This document shows positions 35,189 to 44,249 of a stretch of 57,587 nt of DNA, in pieces. Position 1 is the stretch's first letter. Each line of letters begins with the position of its first letter. A program made the translations under genes and the position numbers. A model generated the notes under the pieces. The model did not search any database. It saw only the letters and a program-made list of their open reading frames with translations, and was not told where the DNA came from. Origin of the DNA: Planctomycetota bacterium (lineage in GTDB: Bacteria > Planctomycetota > UBA1135 > GCA-002686595); NCBI GenBank assembly GCA_012960475.1, contig DUBE01000013.1, positions 1,666 through 59,252 on the forward strand, in the 5' to 3' direction.

Positions 35189-36784
35189 TTGAGCGGACCC
35201 AGGAGCAGCGGCGCAGACCGCAAGCGTGCTGAAGCGTCAGGAAAAAGAGCGCAGCCAGCAGGCAACATCGAACCCCTGCACCCGACGGAGGATCCGCCGG
35301 AAGTGGAGGCCTTCACCGAATGGGACCTGGGTCCCGTTGTGCAGGCAGCCATCGCCGGCATGGACATCACCAAACCTACACCGATCCAAGCCTTGGCCAT
35401 CGGCCCGGTCCTGGACGGTCGCCATGTGATTGCCAAAGCCGAGACCGGCACAGGCAAGACTCTGGCCTTCGGCGCCCCGATGGTCGCCAAGATCGATCCC
35501 TCCCGCCGCACGGTTCTGGGTCTGATTCTCTCTCCCACCCGTGAGTTGGCGGAGCAGGTGCACAATGTGATGCAAGAATTGGGAGCCGGAGCGAACATCA
35601 AGTCCGCGCTGATCGTGGGCGGCGAGCCCCTCGGTCCCCAGGTCAAGGCTCTGCAAGGGGGAGCCCAGATTGTAGTGGGCACGCCCGGTCGCGTAATGGA
35701 CCTGATGGGTCAAGGTTTCCTGACCTTCCCCTGGACTGAGTTCGTTGTGCTGGACGAAGCAGACAAGATGCTCGAGATCGGTTTCCTGGAAGATATCGAG
35801 AAGATCCTGGCTCAGGTCAATGAGCATCGCCAGACGCTCATGTTCTCAGCCACCTTCCCAAAACCACTCTTGAAGCTGGCCCGGGATCAAACCGAGAACC
35901 CCGTAGAAATCGCCACCGCCAAGGGCATCGCCACGGTGGATACAATCCGTCAGTGCTGCGTCGAGGTGGATGAGGACAATCGCTCCAACCTGCTGCAGAA
36001 AATCGTACGGGGCAGCGAGCCTGATTCAGCTTTCCTGGTGTTCTGTGATCGACGAACGGATGTGGACCGCTTGATGCGGCGCATGGAGCGCGAACGCTAC
36101 GGTGTGCGTGCCTTGCACGGGGGCTATGATCAAAGTGCGCGCTTCCGGGTGATGAGCGCCTTCCGAGCGAAGGAGGTCAAGGTCCTGATCGCCACGGACG
36201 TGGCTTCCCGGGGACTGGATGTGAAACACATCTCGCATGTGATCAACTTTGCGGCACCCCGTGATCACGCAGACTACACCCACCGCATCGGTCGCACGGG
36301 GCGCGCGGGACGCATGGGCACATCGATCACCTTCGTCACCCCCGCCACCCGGCGCTACTGGCGCGAATTGCTCGCTATCACAAAGTTCAAAGTAGAAGTG
36401 CTCAAGGGTCCACGAGACCTGTTCGAGGCCAAGAGCCAAGAACGGAGCCGCAACTCCAGGGATGACCGCCCACGAAGAGAACGCTCTCAACGCCAAAGGG
36501 ACAAGAGCGATTCTGCCGGTGACAGAAGCTCGAAAGAAGATGCTCCCAAGGACCAACGCCCCAACCGAGAGCAGCCCGATTCCAGACAACCCAACACCAA
36601 CGAGCCTGCGAGCAAGCCCCGCGAGCGGTCTGATTCGGGCTCTGACTCGGGGGTCCGTGATGAGGCTCCGCGCTCGACGGGCAAGGACAAGCCCCGGCGC
36701 AAACGCAAGGCCCCCAAGTCTTCAGACTCAAGAGGCAGCTCTAATCGGGAAACGGGCGATTCTGGTTTCGGTGCAGGAATCTAG
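35189..36784 (+). CDS. DEAD-box ATP-dependent RNA helicase with RS/basic C-terminal tail
   Basis: I choose the TTG at 35189, which follows AAAGGAG with 5-base spacing, over an ATG at 35114 with no ribosome-binding site; the product has 531 residues. Both RecA domains are complete: Q motif PTPIQALAIG, motif I AETGTGKT, motif II VLDEADKM, SAT motif MFSATFPKPL, and motif VI HRIGRTGRAGR. After about residue 430 the chain becomes low-complexity with Ser, Arg, Asp and Lys (many RSR/DRP-like units), a tail seen in RhlE/CsdA-type helicases for RNA binding. Likely role: ribosome assembly or RNA turnover. Confidence 0.93.
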   Translation: MSGPRSSGADRKRAEASGKRAQPAGNIEPLHPTEDPPEVEAFTEWDLGPVVQAAIAGMDITKPTPIQALAIGPVLDGRHVIAKAETGTGKTLAFGAPMVAKIDPSRRTVLGLILSPTRELAEQVHNVMQELGAGANIKSALIVGGEPLGPQVKALQGGAQIVVGTPGRVMDLMGQGFLTFPWTEFVVLDEADKMLEIGFLEDIEKILAQVNEHRQTLMFSATFPKPLLKLARDQTENPVEIATAKGIATVDTIRQCCVEVDEDNRSNLLQKIVRGSEPDSAFLVFCDRRTDVDRLMRRMERERYGVRALHGGYDQSARFRVMSAFRAKEVKVLIATDVASRGLDVKHISHVINFAAPRDHADYTHRIGRTGRAGRMGTSITFVTPATRRYWRELLAITKFKVEVLKGPRDLFEAKSQERSRNSRDDRPRRERSQRQRDKSDSAGDRSSKEDAPKDQRPNREQPDSRQPNTNEPASKPRERSDSGSDSGVRDEAPRSTGKDKPRRKRKAPKSSDSRGSSNRETGDSGFGAGI

Positions 36785-36796
36785 ACCATCAATCCC

Positions 36797-37216
36797 ATGA
36801 GTGAAGGTCCTACTCCCAACGAGACTTCCAGCGAGACAGCAGCCCTGCCGCGGAGACCATACTCGCTCACCTTCATGCCCCAAGAGGTCACGATAGAAGT
36901 CGACCCCGCCGATCTGCCTTTCGGAGACCACGGCCTCCCAGGATCGATTCTGGACATCGCCATGGGGCATGACATTGATCTTGAACACGCCTGCGGTGGC
37001 GTGGCAGCCTGCTCTACCTGCCACATTCTGGTGCGCGGGGGTAGTGACTCCTGCCCCGAAGCGAACGAACTGGAAGAAGACATGCTCGACCAAGCTCCTG
37101 GCCTTGAGTTGTGCTCACGGCTCGCTTGCCAGACCGTGCCTGACGGTAACAACTCAGTAGTCGTTGAGATTCCGGACTGGAATCGAAATTTCGCCCGCGA
37201 GGCGCCACACTCATGA
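36797..37216 (+). CDS. fdx: [2Fe-2S] ferredoxin (ISC/adrenodoxin type)
   Basis: The 139-residue protein has the adrenodoxin-type cluster motif HACGGVAACSTCHILV, giving C-X5-C-X2-C, and the fourth ligand in SRLACQTVPDG. The LEHACGG and ELEEDMLDQAP stretches are usual for Fdx. A disordered tail of about 20 residues precedes the fold. It is followed with an ATGA overlap by ispH, an iron-sulfur enzyme that needs reducing equivalents from a ferredoxin, so the two probably work together. Confidence 0.9.
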   Translation: MSEGPTPNETSSETAALPRRPYSLTFMPQEVTIEVDPADLPFGDHGLPGSILDIAMGHDIDLEHACGGVAACSTCHILVRGGSDSCPEANELEEDMLDQAPGLELCSRLACQTVPDGNNSVVVEIPDWNRNFAREAPHS

Positions 37217-38142
37217 AAGCGCGGCTGGCCAACCCGCGCGGTTTCTGCGCAGGGGTGGACCGCGCCATTGAGATCGTAAAGCGAGCGCTCGATCGCTATG
37301 GGGCCCCGGTTTACGTGCTACACGAAATCGTGCACAACAAGCATGTGCTTGAGGACTTGCGCCAGCGTGGCACGATTTTCGTCAAGGAACTCGACGAGGT
37401 CCCCGGTGGAGCGGTGACGATCTTCAGCGCCCACGGGGTGTCTGACTCAGTTGTGAGAGCTGGCAAAGCTCGCGGCCTGAGGGTGATCGATGCCACCTGC
37501 CCGCTGGTGACCAAGGTACATACCCAGGCCCAAAACTACGCAGCCGATGAACGCGAGATGATCCTGATCGGACACCAGGGCCATCCAGAGGTCGAGGGCA
37601 CCCGTGGTCGCATAGTCGGACCCGTACATGTGCTCTCCACCCCCGAGGAAGTCAGATCCCTTGAGGTCGAAGACCCCCAACGCCTGGCCTATGTCACCCA
37701 GACCACCCTCTCGGTTGATGACACCCGCGATGTGATCGCGGCGCTCCTGGAAAAGTACCCTCTGATCAAGGGACCCAACGTCAAGGACATCTGCTACGCC
37801 ACCCAGAATCGTCAGAACGCGGTCAAGCAGCTGGTGGGTCAGATTGATTTTCTGTTGGTGGTTGGCTCTGCAAACTCGTCGAATTCAAACCGCTTACGCG
37901 AATTGGGCGAGCGTAGCGGCGTTCCCTCTGTCCTGGTGGATCACCCAAACCAATTACACAGCGAGTGGTTTCAAGACTGCGAAAACGTGGGCGTCACCGC
38001 CGGAGCTTCGGCGCCAGAGGCCCTGGTGAACCTGGTGCTTGAAAGACTGCGTGAGTTCGGAGTGCAGGAGGCAATCGAGCTGGATGGGGAGAGCGAAGAG
38101 GTTGTTTTTCAGATGCCTCCTGAACTGCTGACCGAGGATTGA
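37213..38142 (+). CDS. ispH: 4-hydroxy-3-methylbut-2-enyl diphosphate reductase
   Basis: The 309-residue protein is a complete IspH: first cluster Cys in NPRGFCAGVDRAIEI, His of VLHEIVHNKHV, the second Cys in IDATCPLVTKVH, His/Glu in IGHQGHPEVEGT, the third Cys in DICYATQNRQ, and the substrate-binding NSSNSNRL. It makes isopentenyl and dimethylallyl diphosphate in the MEP pathway. It overlaps the ferredoxin gene at the start and is convergent with the DUF481 gene. Confidence 0.96.
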   Translation: MKARLANPRGFCAGVDRAIEIVKRALDRYGAPVYVLHEIVHNKHVLEDLRQRGTIFVKELDEVPGGAVTIFSAHGVSDSVVRAGKARGLRVIDATCPLVTKVHTQAQNYAADEREMILIGHQGHPEVEGTRGRIVGPVHVLSTPEEVRSLEVEDPQRLAYVTQTTLSVDDTRDVIAALLEKYPLIKGPNVKDICYATQNRQNAVKQLVGQIDFLLVVGSANSSNSNRLRELGERSGVPSVLVDHPNQLHSEWFQDCENVGVTAGASAPEALVNLVLERLREFGVQEAIELDGESEEVVFQMPPELLTED

Positions 38143-38185
38143 CGGCCTGAGGACAGACTGGCTCGCAACCCAAGCCTCTGGCGAA

Positions 38186-38962
38186 TCAGAAGCTCCAGCC
38201 CACGGTCACCAGGAACAAGTGATCGCCCTTTTCCTTGCCCGCCGCAGGATTTGCCGTGAGGTCATAAGTCCACTGCAACTTGGTGAACAGATTGCTTGAG
38301 ACATTCATCTTCAAGCTCGTGTCAAGGCGATAGTAGCCATCACCGCCGCTTTCGAGACTGGGGTTGAGACTGCCGGCCTGCTCAATCAAGATGCCCTCGC
38401 CTTCTGAATGCCACTTCAGGCCATAGGCCCCGCGCAAGGCCAGGTACTTGTTGCTTGCACCGGAATCAAATTCCTCACTCAAGTGAGCCAGGCCGAGTTC
38501 GGTGTCGAGGGTCCAGGGTCCTTCAGTCCACACCTTGTAGCCCCCTCCAACGCTCACATCCAAACGCAAGTCGAGGGCTGCCTGCGCGTCCATCATGGTG
38601 CCTAGGGATCCATATACATATATGGTCTCAGCCAACTCATGGTCGTACTTGGCGTTGCCTTCGTTGCGGCGCTGGGTGACCGCATCCTGGTCCTTGACAT
38701 AAACCGAAGTCAGCCCAAATGTCCACTTCCCAGGTCCTTCCGTGCGCGTGGCGGCGACCCCAGCAGAAACCGTGGCCACATCCGTGTTGCCCGTGCTCAG
38801 GCTAGAACCAAGGGTCAGCGACCCCTCCCATTCTGGACTTAGGGTGGTATCGCTGGCCTGCGATTCATCCTTGGGGAACCAAGGATCATCGTCCCAGGGC
38901 TGGGGCCTGTCGGGGACGGTCGCAAGGCAAAATGCGGAAACGAGGAGAGGGGTGAGAATCAT
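38186..38962 (-). CDS. Outer-membrane DUF481 (YdiY-like) barrel protein
   Basis: The 258-residue protein starts with a short signal (LVSAFCLATVPDRPQP). From about residue 45 it shows the DUF481 pattern: WEGSLTLGSSLSTGNTDVAT, then many amphipathic strands (KWTFGLTSVYVKDQ, YGLKWHSEGEGILI), and ends in an aromatic residue (LFLVTVGWSF), as outer-membrane barrels do. The family is widespread and its function is largely unknown; some members respond to salt or acid stress. Last gene of the minus-strand block; 39 bases separate it from the BtuF-like gene start side. Confidence 0.8.
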   Translation of the reverse strand: MILTPLLVSAFCLATVPDRPQPWDDDPWFPKDESQASDTTLSPEWEGSLTLGSSLSTGNTDVATVSAGVAATRTEGPGKWTFGLTSVYVKDQDAVTQRRNEGNAKYDHELAETIYVYGSLGTMMDAQAALDLRLDVSVGGGYKVWTEGPWTLDTELGLAHLSEEFDSGASNKYLALRGAYGLKWHSEGEGILIEQAGSLNPSLESGGDGYYRLDTSLKMNVSSNLFTKLQWTYDLTANPAAGKEKGDHLFLVTVGWSF

Positions 38963-39001
38963 GGTCAGGTGGTGAGTTCCGAAGCAGATTGCGGAGCGAA
39001 T

Positions 39002-39766
39002 TCAGGCTCGCCGCTCTCGCGCTGACCGCAAGAGCTGGGCGGCATGATCGATGCCGTCAGGGGTGCGTGAACCGTGCCAGGAAAGGTACTCCCCGTCCGC
39101 AAGCACAATGCTTGATCGGGGAATTCCTGTCTCCCGGGCCAGTTCATCACCGTCCGAAGGGGAGAAAGAATAGGGTTCGCTGCAGAGCAATACGAGCTCG
39201 ACTTCTGTATCGCTCAAGTCTGTCAGCGGGATCTCAGGATAGCGCGTGTCCCTGCCCTTGCAGAAGTTCTGCCCCCCCGCCTGGGTCAGGAGAGCGCTGG
39301 CAAAGGTGTCAGGCCCGGCCACCATCCACGGGTTCTTCCAGATGAAGTAGGCAAAGCTCACCGGAGCCTGCCCCTGGGCCTCCTGCTGGGCTGCTTGGGT
39401 GCGCTTCTCGATCTGACCCGCAATGCGCTCGGCTTCCTCGATGGTGCCCAGGGCCTGACCCACCTCACGCACCATCGCCGCTGTCTCCGGTGCGCTGCGA
39501 GGCATGGATGACAGAATGCGCAGGCCCCCAGCGTCCAGCTGATCCGCATCCTCGATGCGGTTCTCCTCATCATTCATCAACACCAGATCCGGCGCCAGTT
39601 CCAGGACGCGCAGCACATCGGGGTCCTTGGTGCCCCCGACAGTCTCGATGCTGCCTACTTTGGCCGCGGGATGGATGCAGTAACGAGTGACGCCCACCAG
39701 ATCGGACCCACGACCGAGGTCGAACACCAGTTCGGTCAGGCTGGGGCAGAGAGAGACCAATCGCAT
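39002..39766 (-). CDS. BtuF-like (helical backbone metal receptor) protein without a signal peptide
   Basis: The 254-residue protein matches the class III binding-protein fold of BtuF: RLVSLCPSLTELVFDLG, LVGVTRYCIHP, VGGTKDPDVLRVLELAPDLVL, FIWKNPWMVAGPDTFASALL. It starts directly with the first strand and has no signal peptide or lipobox, so it is probably cytosolic, unlike true BtuF. Its gene is 3 bases from the MBL gene and in the same operon as a B12-dependent mutase and MeaB, so a role in cobalamin binding or delivery is tempting, but this is inference. Confidence 0.75.
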   Translation of the reverse strand: MRLVSLCPSLTELVFDLGRGSDLVGVTRYCIHPAAKVGSIETVGGTKDPDVLRVLELAPDLVLMNDEENRIEDADQLDAGGLRILSSMPRSAPETAAMVREVGQALGTIEEAERIAGQIEKRTQAAQQEAQGQAPVSFAYFIWKNPWMVAGPDTFASALLTQAGGQNFCKGRDTRYPEIPLTDLSDTEVELVLLCSEPYSFSPSDGDELARETGIPRSSIVLADGEYLSWHGSRTPDGIDHAAQLLRSARERRA

Positions 39767-39769
39767 GGA

Positions 39770-40651
39770 TCAGATCCCCGCTGGCGCCACCACAAAGCGC
39801 TTTCCCGAGCGTTCGATGCGCGCCATGGAGGTCTCTGGGTCGTGGTAGAAAAGCCCCAGCCACCCCTCATCCGCTGCGCGGCCAATCCACTCGCTGCGCA
39901 CGCTGTAGGATCGCGCCACATCCAGGTCGTAGGCCATGATGTAGGGGGGTTGGATGTGATGGGTTGTGGGCACAACATCGGCCCAGAAAATTGCGCGCTC
40001 GCTGCCTTCCCCGATCAGAATCACACTGACCCCATCCGAATGGCCGCCCAGTTCGTGGACTTCGATACCAGGCAGGATCTCGGTCGTGCCTTGATAGCCC
40101 GTGAGCAACCCGGCCTGCTCAAGGGCTTCCAGGTCCTCTGCTCTGTAGGAGGCCGCGCGCACGGGATCAGGATTCTGACAAACGGCAATCTCGATAGCGG
40201 GCGCGTACACCGGGACCCCGGGAAAGCGCGGTACCAACTGACCGTCCTGTTCAACCACCAGCGCCCCACAGTGGTCCCAATGACAATGGGAGAGCACCAC
40301 CTCGGTGATCTCCTCGGGAGCCACGCCTACCGTTCCTAGGGCCTGGGTAATGCTTGGATTATTGTTGATGTGATAGATCCCGCGCAATTTTTCATTCCAG
40401 CGATCACCAACGCCCCCCTCAATCAGGACCTTGTGCTCGCCGCGCTCAGCAAGAAAACAATTGAGGGCCAAGAGAATTGTGTTGTCCTCAGCAGGCGGCG
40501 TCATAGTGCGCCAGAAGGCTGCAGGAACTACACCCCACATGGCACCACCGTCCAAACGCAGGAACCCATCGCAGAGGGCGGTAATCTTCCAACCAGCCAC
40601 CTGCGCCGTACGACTATGCCAGGTACCAGTGCTCACGTTCTCTTGGGTCAT
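39770..40651 (-). CDS. MBL-fold metallo-hydrolase
   Basis: I take the ATG at 40651, two bases after the acyl-CoA dehydrogenase stop; 293 residues. The metal motif HCHWDH at about residue 120 is complete (HXHXDH), followed by ELGGHSDGVSVIL (third His) and IFWADVVPTTHHI (bridging Asp). The N-terminal ILLALNCFLAERGEHKVLIEGG is also typical. It may hydrolyse a thioester or lactone; in acyl-CoA operons such proteins are often predicted thioesterases. Substrate unknown. Confidence 0.85.
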   Translation of the reverse strand: MTQENVSTGTWHSRTAQVAGWKITALCDGFLRLDGGAMWGVVPAAFWRTMTPPAEDNTILLALNCFLAERGEHKVLIEGGVGDRWNEKLRGIYHINNNPSITQALGTVGVAPEEITEVVLSHCHWDHCGALVVEQDGQLVPRFPGVPVYAPAIEIAVCQNPDPVRAASYRAEDLEALEQAGLLTGYQGTTEILPGIEVHELGGHSDGVSVILIGEGSERAIFWADVVPTTHHIQPPYIMAYDLDVARSYSVRSEWIGRAADEGWLGLFYHDPETSMARIERSGKRFVVAPAGI

Positions 40652-40653
40652 TC

Positions 40654-41832
40654 TCAAGTGGGCAGGTTCTGCAACACACTACGGCCGATGATGATCCGTT
40701 GCACCTCACTGGTACCCTCGCCGATGGTGCAGAGCTTTGCGTCGCGCCACATGCGCTCCACCGGGTACTCTCGCGAATATCCGAAGCCACCGAGAATCTG
40801 GATTGCGTCGTAAGTCACCTTCATGGCCACTTCAGAGGCATGCAGTTTGGCCATAGAGGCCTCGGTACCATAGGCCTTTCCAGCGTCCTTGAGACGGGCC
40901 GCGTCATATACCAGATGCTTGGAGCACTGGATCTGAGTGGCCATGTCGGCCAACTTGAACTGCACGGCCTGCTGATCCGAGAGAGTGCCGCCAAAGGCCT
41001 CACGCTCCGAAGCATAGCGCGCACACTCGGCGAAGGCCCCCTCAGCGATTCCCAAGGCAAGGGCCGCGATAGAGATGCGGCCTCCTTCCAGGGTCTGCAT
41101 GAAAGTCCTGAAGCCCTCACCTTCGGGGCCGAGCAGGTGATCCTTGGGGATGCGGGCGTCCTCGAAGACCAGGCTGGCCCAATCGGACCCGCGCATGCCC
41201 AGCTTGCGCTCACCCTTCTCCAAGGAAAAGCCATCGATATTCCGGGGCACCACAAAGGCACTGATGCCCTTAGGTCCCATGGTTTTGTCAGTCACAGCTG
41301 TGCAGACAAAAACGCCCGAGTAATTGGCGTTGGTGATGAAACACTTACGGCCATTCAGGATGTACTCGTCCCCATCCAGGACCGCAGTGGTCAGAGTTCC
41401 GCCCGAGTCCGAACCCGCGCCCGGTTCCGTCAGTCCATAGGCGCCCATGTACTCGCCTGCAATTAGCCTGGGAACGTACTCGTTGCACAACTTCTCTCCG
41501 CCCCAGCGATAGATCGGGTAGGTGCCGAGGCTGACATGAGCGGCCAAGGTCAATCCGGTGGAGCCACAGGCCTTGGACAACTCTTCCACCGCCAAGATGT
41601 ATGAGAGCGTATCGCCCCCTGCACCGCCCAACTCCTCAGGGAAGCAGATGCCGGTCAGACCCAGCTCGACGATCTTGTCCCACGTGTCCTTCGGGAATCG
41701 ATGCTCCTCGTCGATGTCATGGGCCTGAGGCGCGACTTCTGCCAGGGCAAACTCACGCACCATGTCACGGATCATGGTTTGGTCTTCGGTCAGATCAAGG
41801 CCGCGAGTGATAGGGGGTAGGGTGACAGTCAT
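40654..41832 (-). CDS. Acyl-CoA dehydrogenase
   Basis: The 392-residue flavoprotein has the usual layout: helical N-terminal domain ([11 protein letters not shown]), the FAD-binding [11 protein letters not shown] and [10 protein letters not shown], and a C-terminal helical domain with [38 protein letters not shown] and the catalytic region [15 protein letters not shown]. It introduces the 2,3 double bond of a short- or branched-chain acyl-CoA. A second one at 45251-46393 lies in the same operon, suggesting division between straight and branched substrates (for example butyryl- and isobutyryl-/isovaleryl-CoA). Confidence 0.93.
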   Translation of the reverse strand: MTVTLPPITRGLDLTEDQTMIRDMVREFALAEVAPQAHDIDEEHRFPKDTWDKIVELGLTGICFPEELGGAGGDTLSYILAVEELSKACGSTGLTLAAHVSLGTYPIYRWGGEKLCNEYVPRLIAGEYMGAYGLTEPGAGSDSGGTLTTAVLDGDEYILNGRKCFITNANYSGVFVCTAVTDKTMGPKGISAFVVPRNIDGFSLEKGERKLGMRGSDWASLVFEDARIPKDHLLGPEGEGFRTFMQTLEGGRISIAALALGIAEGAFAECARYASEREAFGGTLSDQQAVQFKLADMATQIQCSKHLVYDAARLKDAGKAYGTEASMAKLHASEVAMKVTYDAIQILGGFGYSREYPVERMWRDAKLCTIGEGTSEVQRIIIGRSVLQNLPT

Positions 41833-41898
41833 GGGTCTTTCGCTTATTCTGTGCAGTGCAGGGTCAAGTGGGTCGGCTTCGTGTATGGACGGAGGTGA

Positions 41899-42159
41899 TC
41901 AATCCCGTTGAATGCGCCAACCTGCTGTGCGGCGATCCTCAGGAACGCTCCCTTCAGACCCCTCGCGGTAAAAATCCATGGAACGCCCAGCGCCAACCCA
42001 CTCGATCAGGTGACTCCTGGAGAACTTCCACTCACGGCCAATCTTGCGTGCAGGAAGGTCCTCGGAATGCAGCACCTTGTTGAAGGTCTTGACGCTGACA
42101 CCCAGGAGGGCAGCGGCCTCATCCACGTTCAGAATGTCTCGGTCGGGACTGGTACTCAT
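41899..42159 (-). CDS. Small excisionase-type helix-turn-helix DNA-binding protein
   Basis: The 86-residue protein has an HTH_17 (MerR-like winged helix) domain: ILNVDEAAALLGVSVKTFNK for the helix-turn-helix and LPARKIGREWKFSRSHLIEW for the wing and next helix. It overlaps the small mutase subunit gene by ATGA (42159-42156), so it is made with the mutase. No recombinase or phage gene is near, so an excision role is unlikely. It may be a local regulator of the acyl-CoA operon. Confidence 0.85.
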   Translation of the reverse strand: MSTSPDRDILNVDEAAALLGVSVKTFNKVLHSEDLPARKIGREWKFSRSHLIEWVGAGRSMDFYREGSEGSVPEDRRTAGWRIQRD

Positions 42160-42581
42160 GCTTGTGCCTCCTCGGCGGCCCAGCGCTTGCTGATTTCGGT
42201 TTGAATATACTCGGCGATTGAATCGGTATTGGTTCCCGGACCAAACAGCTTGGCAAAGCCGTCTTTTTCCAGGACTTGCATGTCGTCACCAGGGATGATG
42301 CCGCCGCCCACCATCAACACATTATCAAGCCCGCGATCCACGAGCTCTTGACGCACTCTGGGAAACAATTCCATATGAGCGCCGGAGAGAATCGAAAGCC
42401 CGACCACATCCACATCTTCTTGCAGGGCAATCTCTGCGATCATGGCGGGAGTCTTGTGGAGACCTGTGTAGATCACTTCCATGCCATGGTCTCGCAGGAC
42501 ACTGGCGACGGTCTTGGCCCCTCGATCGTGGCCATCAAGGCCGGGCTTGGCGACTAACACGCGGATACGACGTTCACTCAT
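42156..42581 (-). CDS. icmB: B12-binding small subunit of acyl-CoA mutase (isobutyryl-CoA mutase type)
   Basis: The 141-residue protein is the cobalamin-binding Rossmann domain: KPGLDGHDRGAKTVA (the DXHXXG motif with the His that ligates cobalt), GLSILSGAHMELFP, and VGGGIIPGDDMQVLEKDG. Its size matches the separate small subunit IcmB of isobutyryl-CoA mutase, and also the small chain of archaeal methylmalonyl-CoA mutase. It is 6 bases after the large subunit gene. Assignment as Icm rests on the active-site residues of the large subunit. Confidence 0.88.
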   Translation of the reverse strand: MSERRIRVLVAKPGLDGHDRGAKTVASVLRDHGMEVIYTGLHKTPAMIAEIALQEDVDVVGLSILSGAHMELFPRVRQELVDRGLDNVLMVGGGIIPGDDMQVLEKDGFAKLFGPGTNTDSIAEYIQTEISKRWAAEEAQA

Positions 42582-42587
42582 GGCAGG

Positions 42588-44249
42588 TCACAGGATCTTG
42601 GGTTCAATGTAATCGCCGAATTCATCGCGCAAGACCTGAGAGATCTCGCCCAGGGTGCAGTCGGCGTGGGCAGCAGTAATGAATGCCTCTAGAAGGTTTG
42701 CGGTGCTATTGCAGGCCGTGCGAATCTCGTCAAGAGCCGCCGTGGCGCGGGGCGCATTGCGGTCGGCCCGCAAGCTGGCTAAACCCTTGAGGGCTTCGGC
42801 CTCCACCTCAGGACGAATTCGGTGCAATTCAATTTCGAGGGACTCCTCCCCCTCTGAGTAGCAGTTGACCCCCACGACCTTCTTGCGGCCGCTCTCCACT
42901 GCGCGCTGGTAGCTGAGCGCCGAGTCGTGGATCTCTTTTTGAAAGTACCCGCTATCTATGGAAGGCACCACGCCCCCGCGCCTCTCGATCTCGTCGAAGT
43001 AGGCTTCGGCCTCGCGCTCCATCTTGTCGGTCAAGGCTTCCACGTAGTAGGAGCCACCGAGCGGATCAGCCACATGAACAACCTCGGTCTCCTCGGCGAT
43101 GATCTGCTGGGTGCGCAGGGCGATCTTAACCGCTTTCTCCGTGGGCAGGGAGAGGGTCTCGTCCATTGAGTTGGTGTGCAGGGACTGGGTACCGCCGAGT
43201 ACTGCGGCCAGGGCCTCGTAGGCGGTGCGCACAATGTTGTTCTCGGGCTGCTGAGCCGTAAGAGAAACCCCAGCGGTCTGAGTGTGGAATCGCAACATCC
43301 AAGAACGGGGGTCCTTGGCTCCGAATTCCTCGCGCAACTTGCGCGCCCAGATGCGGCGGGCGGCACGGAACTTGGCGATCTCTTCAAAGAAGTCCAAGTG
43401 ACTGTCAAAGAAAAACGACAGGCGCGGCGCGAAGGAGTCCACATCCATGCCCCGCTCGATGCCACGGCGCACGTACTCCAGCCCATTGGCCAGAGTGAAG
43501 GCCAATTCTTGAGCAGCTGTCGAACCCGCTTCGCGAATGTGGTAACCAGAGATCGAAATCGTATTCCACTTGGGCACATGCTCGGCGCAGTACTCCATCA
43601 CATCGGTGATCATGCGCAGAGCAGGTTCCGGAGGCACAAGCCAGGCATGCTGGGCCTGGTACTCCTTCAGAATGTCGTTCTGCACCGTGCCCCGCAACAC
43701 CGCCGGATCAAGCCCCCGACGTTCTGCGCAAGCAATGTAGAAGGCCAGCAGGACCGGCGCGGGCCCGTTGATCGTCATGGAAGTAGAGACCTCGTCCATG
43801 GGAATGCCCTCGAACAATTGTTCCATGTCGGCAATGGAGGAAATTGCCACCCCCACCTGTCCCACCTCCCCACGGCACATCTCGTCGTCCCCATCGCGCC
43901 CCATCAGGGTCGGAAAGTCAAAAGCCACGGACAAACCGGTCTGACCATGATCGAGAAGAAACTTGAAGCGCTCGTTGGTCTCCCGCGCAGTGCCAAAACC
44001 CGCGAACTGACGCATGGTCCAAAGGCGGCCGCGGTACATGGAGGGATGCACTCCACGGGTAAAGGGAAACTGGCCGGGCCAGCCGAGGTCCTCGGCGGGA
44101 TCGCCGCAGGCATCTTCAGGACCATAGACAACTTCAAGAGTAGAGCCCGACAGACTGGTGAATTCACTGTCGCGCAGCTTCCCGCCCTCAAGGGCCGCCT
44201 CCCAGGCTTGACGCCCTTGGGGAACGGAGATCGGTTTAGTTTCTGTCAT
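42588..44249 (-). CDS. icmA: Acyl-CoA mutase large subunit, MCM family; residues predict isobutyryl-CoA mutase
   Basis: I start at the ATG at 44249-44247, overlapping the meaB stop as ATGA (553 residues). The TIM-barrel catalytic subunit is complete: LWTMRQFAGFGTA, GLSVAFDFPTLMGRD, TSMTINGPAPVLLAFY, GYHIREAGSTAAQE, HTQTAGVSLTAQQPENN, SLHTNSMDETLSLP. In Propionibacterium methylmalonyl-CoA mutase, Tyr89 and Arg207 hold the carboxylate; at the aligned positions (the same offset of 7) this protein has Phe82 (MRQF) and Gln200 (KEYQAQ), the pair known from isobutyryl-CoA mutase. It would interconvert isobutyryl-CoA and butyryl-CoA. No VirB-like or G-domain fusion (IcmF) is present; MeaB is separate. 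Confidence 0.88.
   Translation of the reverse strand: MTETKPISVPQGRQAWEAALEGGKLRDSEFTSLSGSTLEVVYGPEDACGDPAEDLGWPGQFPFTRGVHPSMYRGRLWTMRQFAGFGTARETNERFKFLLDHGQTGLSVAFDFPTLMGRDGDDEMCRGEVGQVGVAISSIADMEQLFEGIPMDEVSTSMTINGPAPVLLAFYIACAERRGLDPAVLRGTVQNDILKEYQAQHAWLVPPEPALRMITDVMEYCAEHVPKWNTISISGYHIREAGSTAAQELAFTLANGLEYVRRGIERGMDVDSFAPRLSFFFDSHLDFFEEIAKFRAARRIWARKLREEFGAKDPRSWMLRFHTQTAGVSLTAQQPENNIVRTAYEALAAVLGGTQSLHTNSMDETLSLPTEKAVKIALRTQQIIAEETEVVHVADPLGGSYYVEALTDKMEREAEAYFDEIERRGGVVPSIDSGYFQKEIHDSALSYQRAVESGRKKVVGVNCYSEGEESLEIELHRIRPEVEAEALKGLASLRADRNAPRATAALDEIRTACNSTANLLEAFITAAHADCTLGEISQVLRDEFGDYIEPKIL

Noticed and set aside
38608..38627. AT-rich near-palindrome (CCATATACATATATGG) as a promoter or operator
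   Set aside because: It lies inside the DUF481 coding frame, encoding a normal Tyr/Val-containing strand; no gene start is near.
41899..42159. Excisionase-like gene as evidence of a prophage or integrative element
   Set aside because: No integrase, attachment repeats or phage genes nearby, and it is translationally coupled to a metabolic gene.
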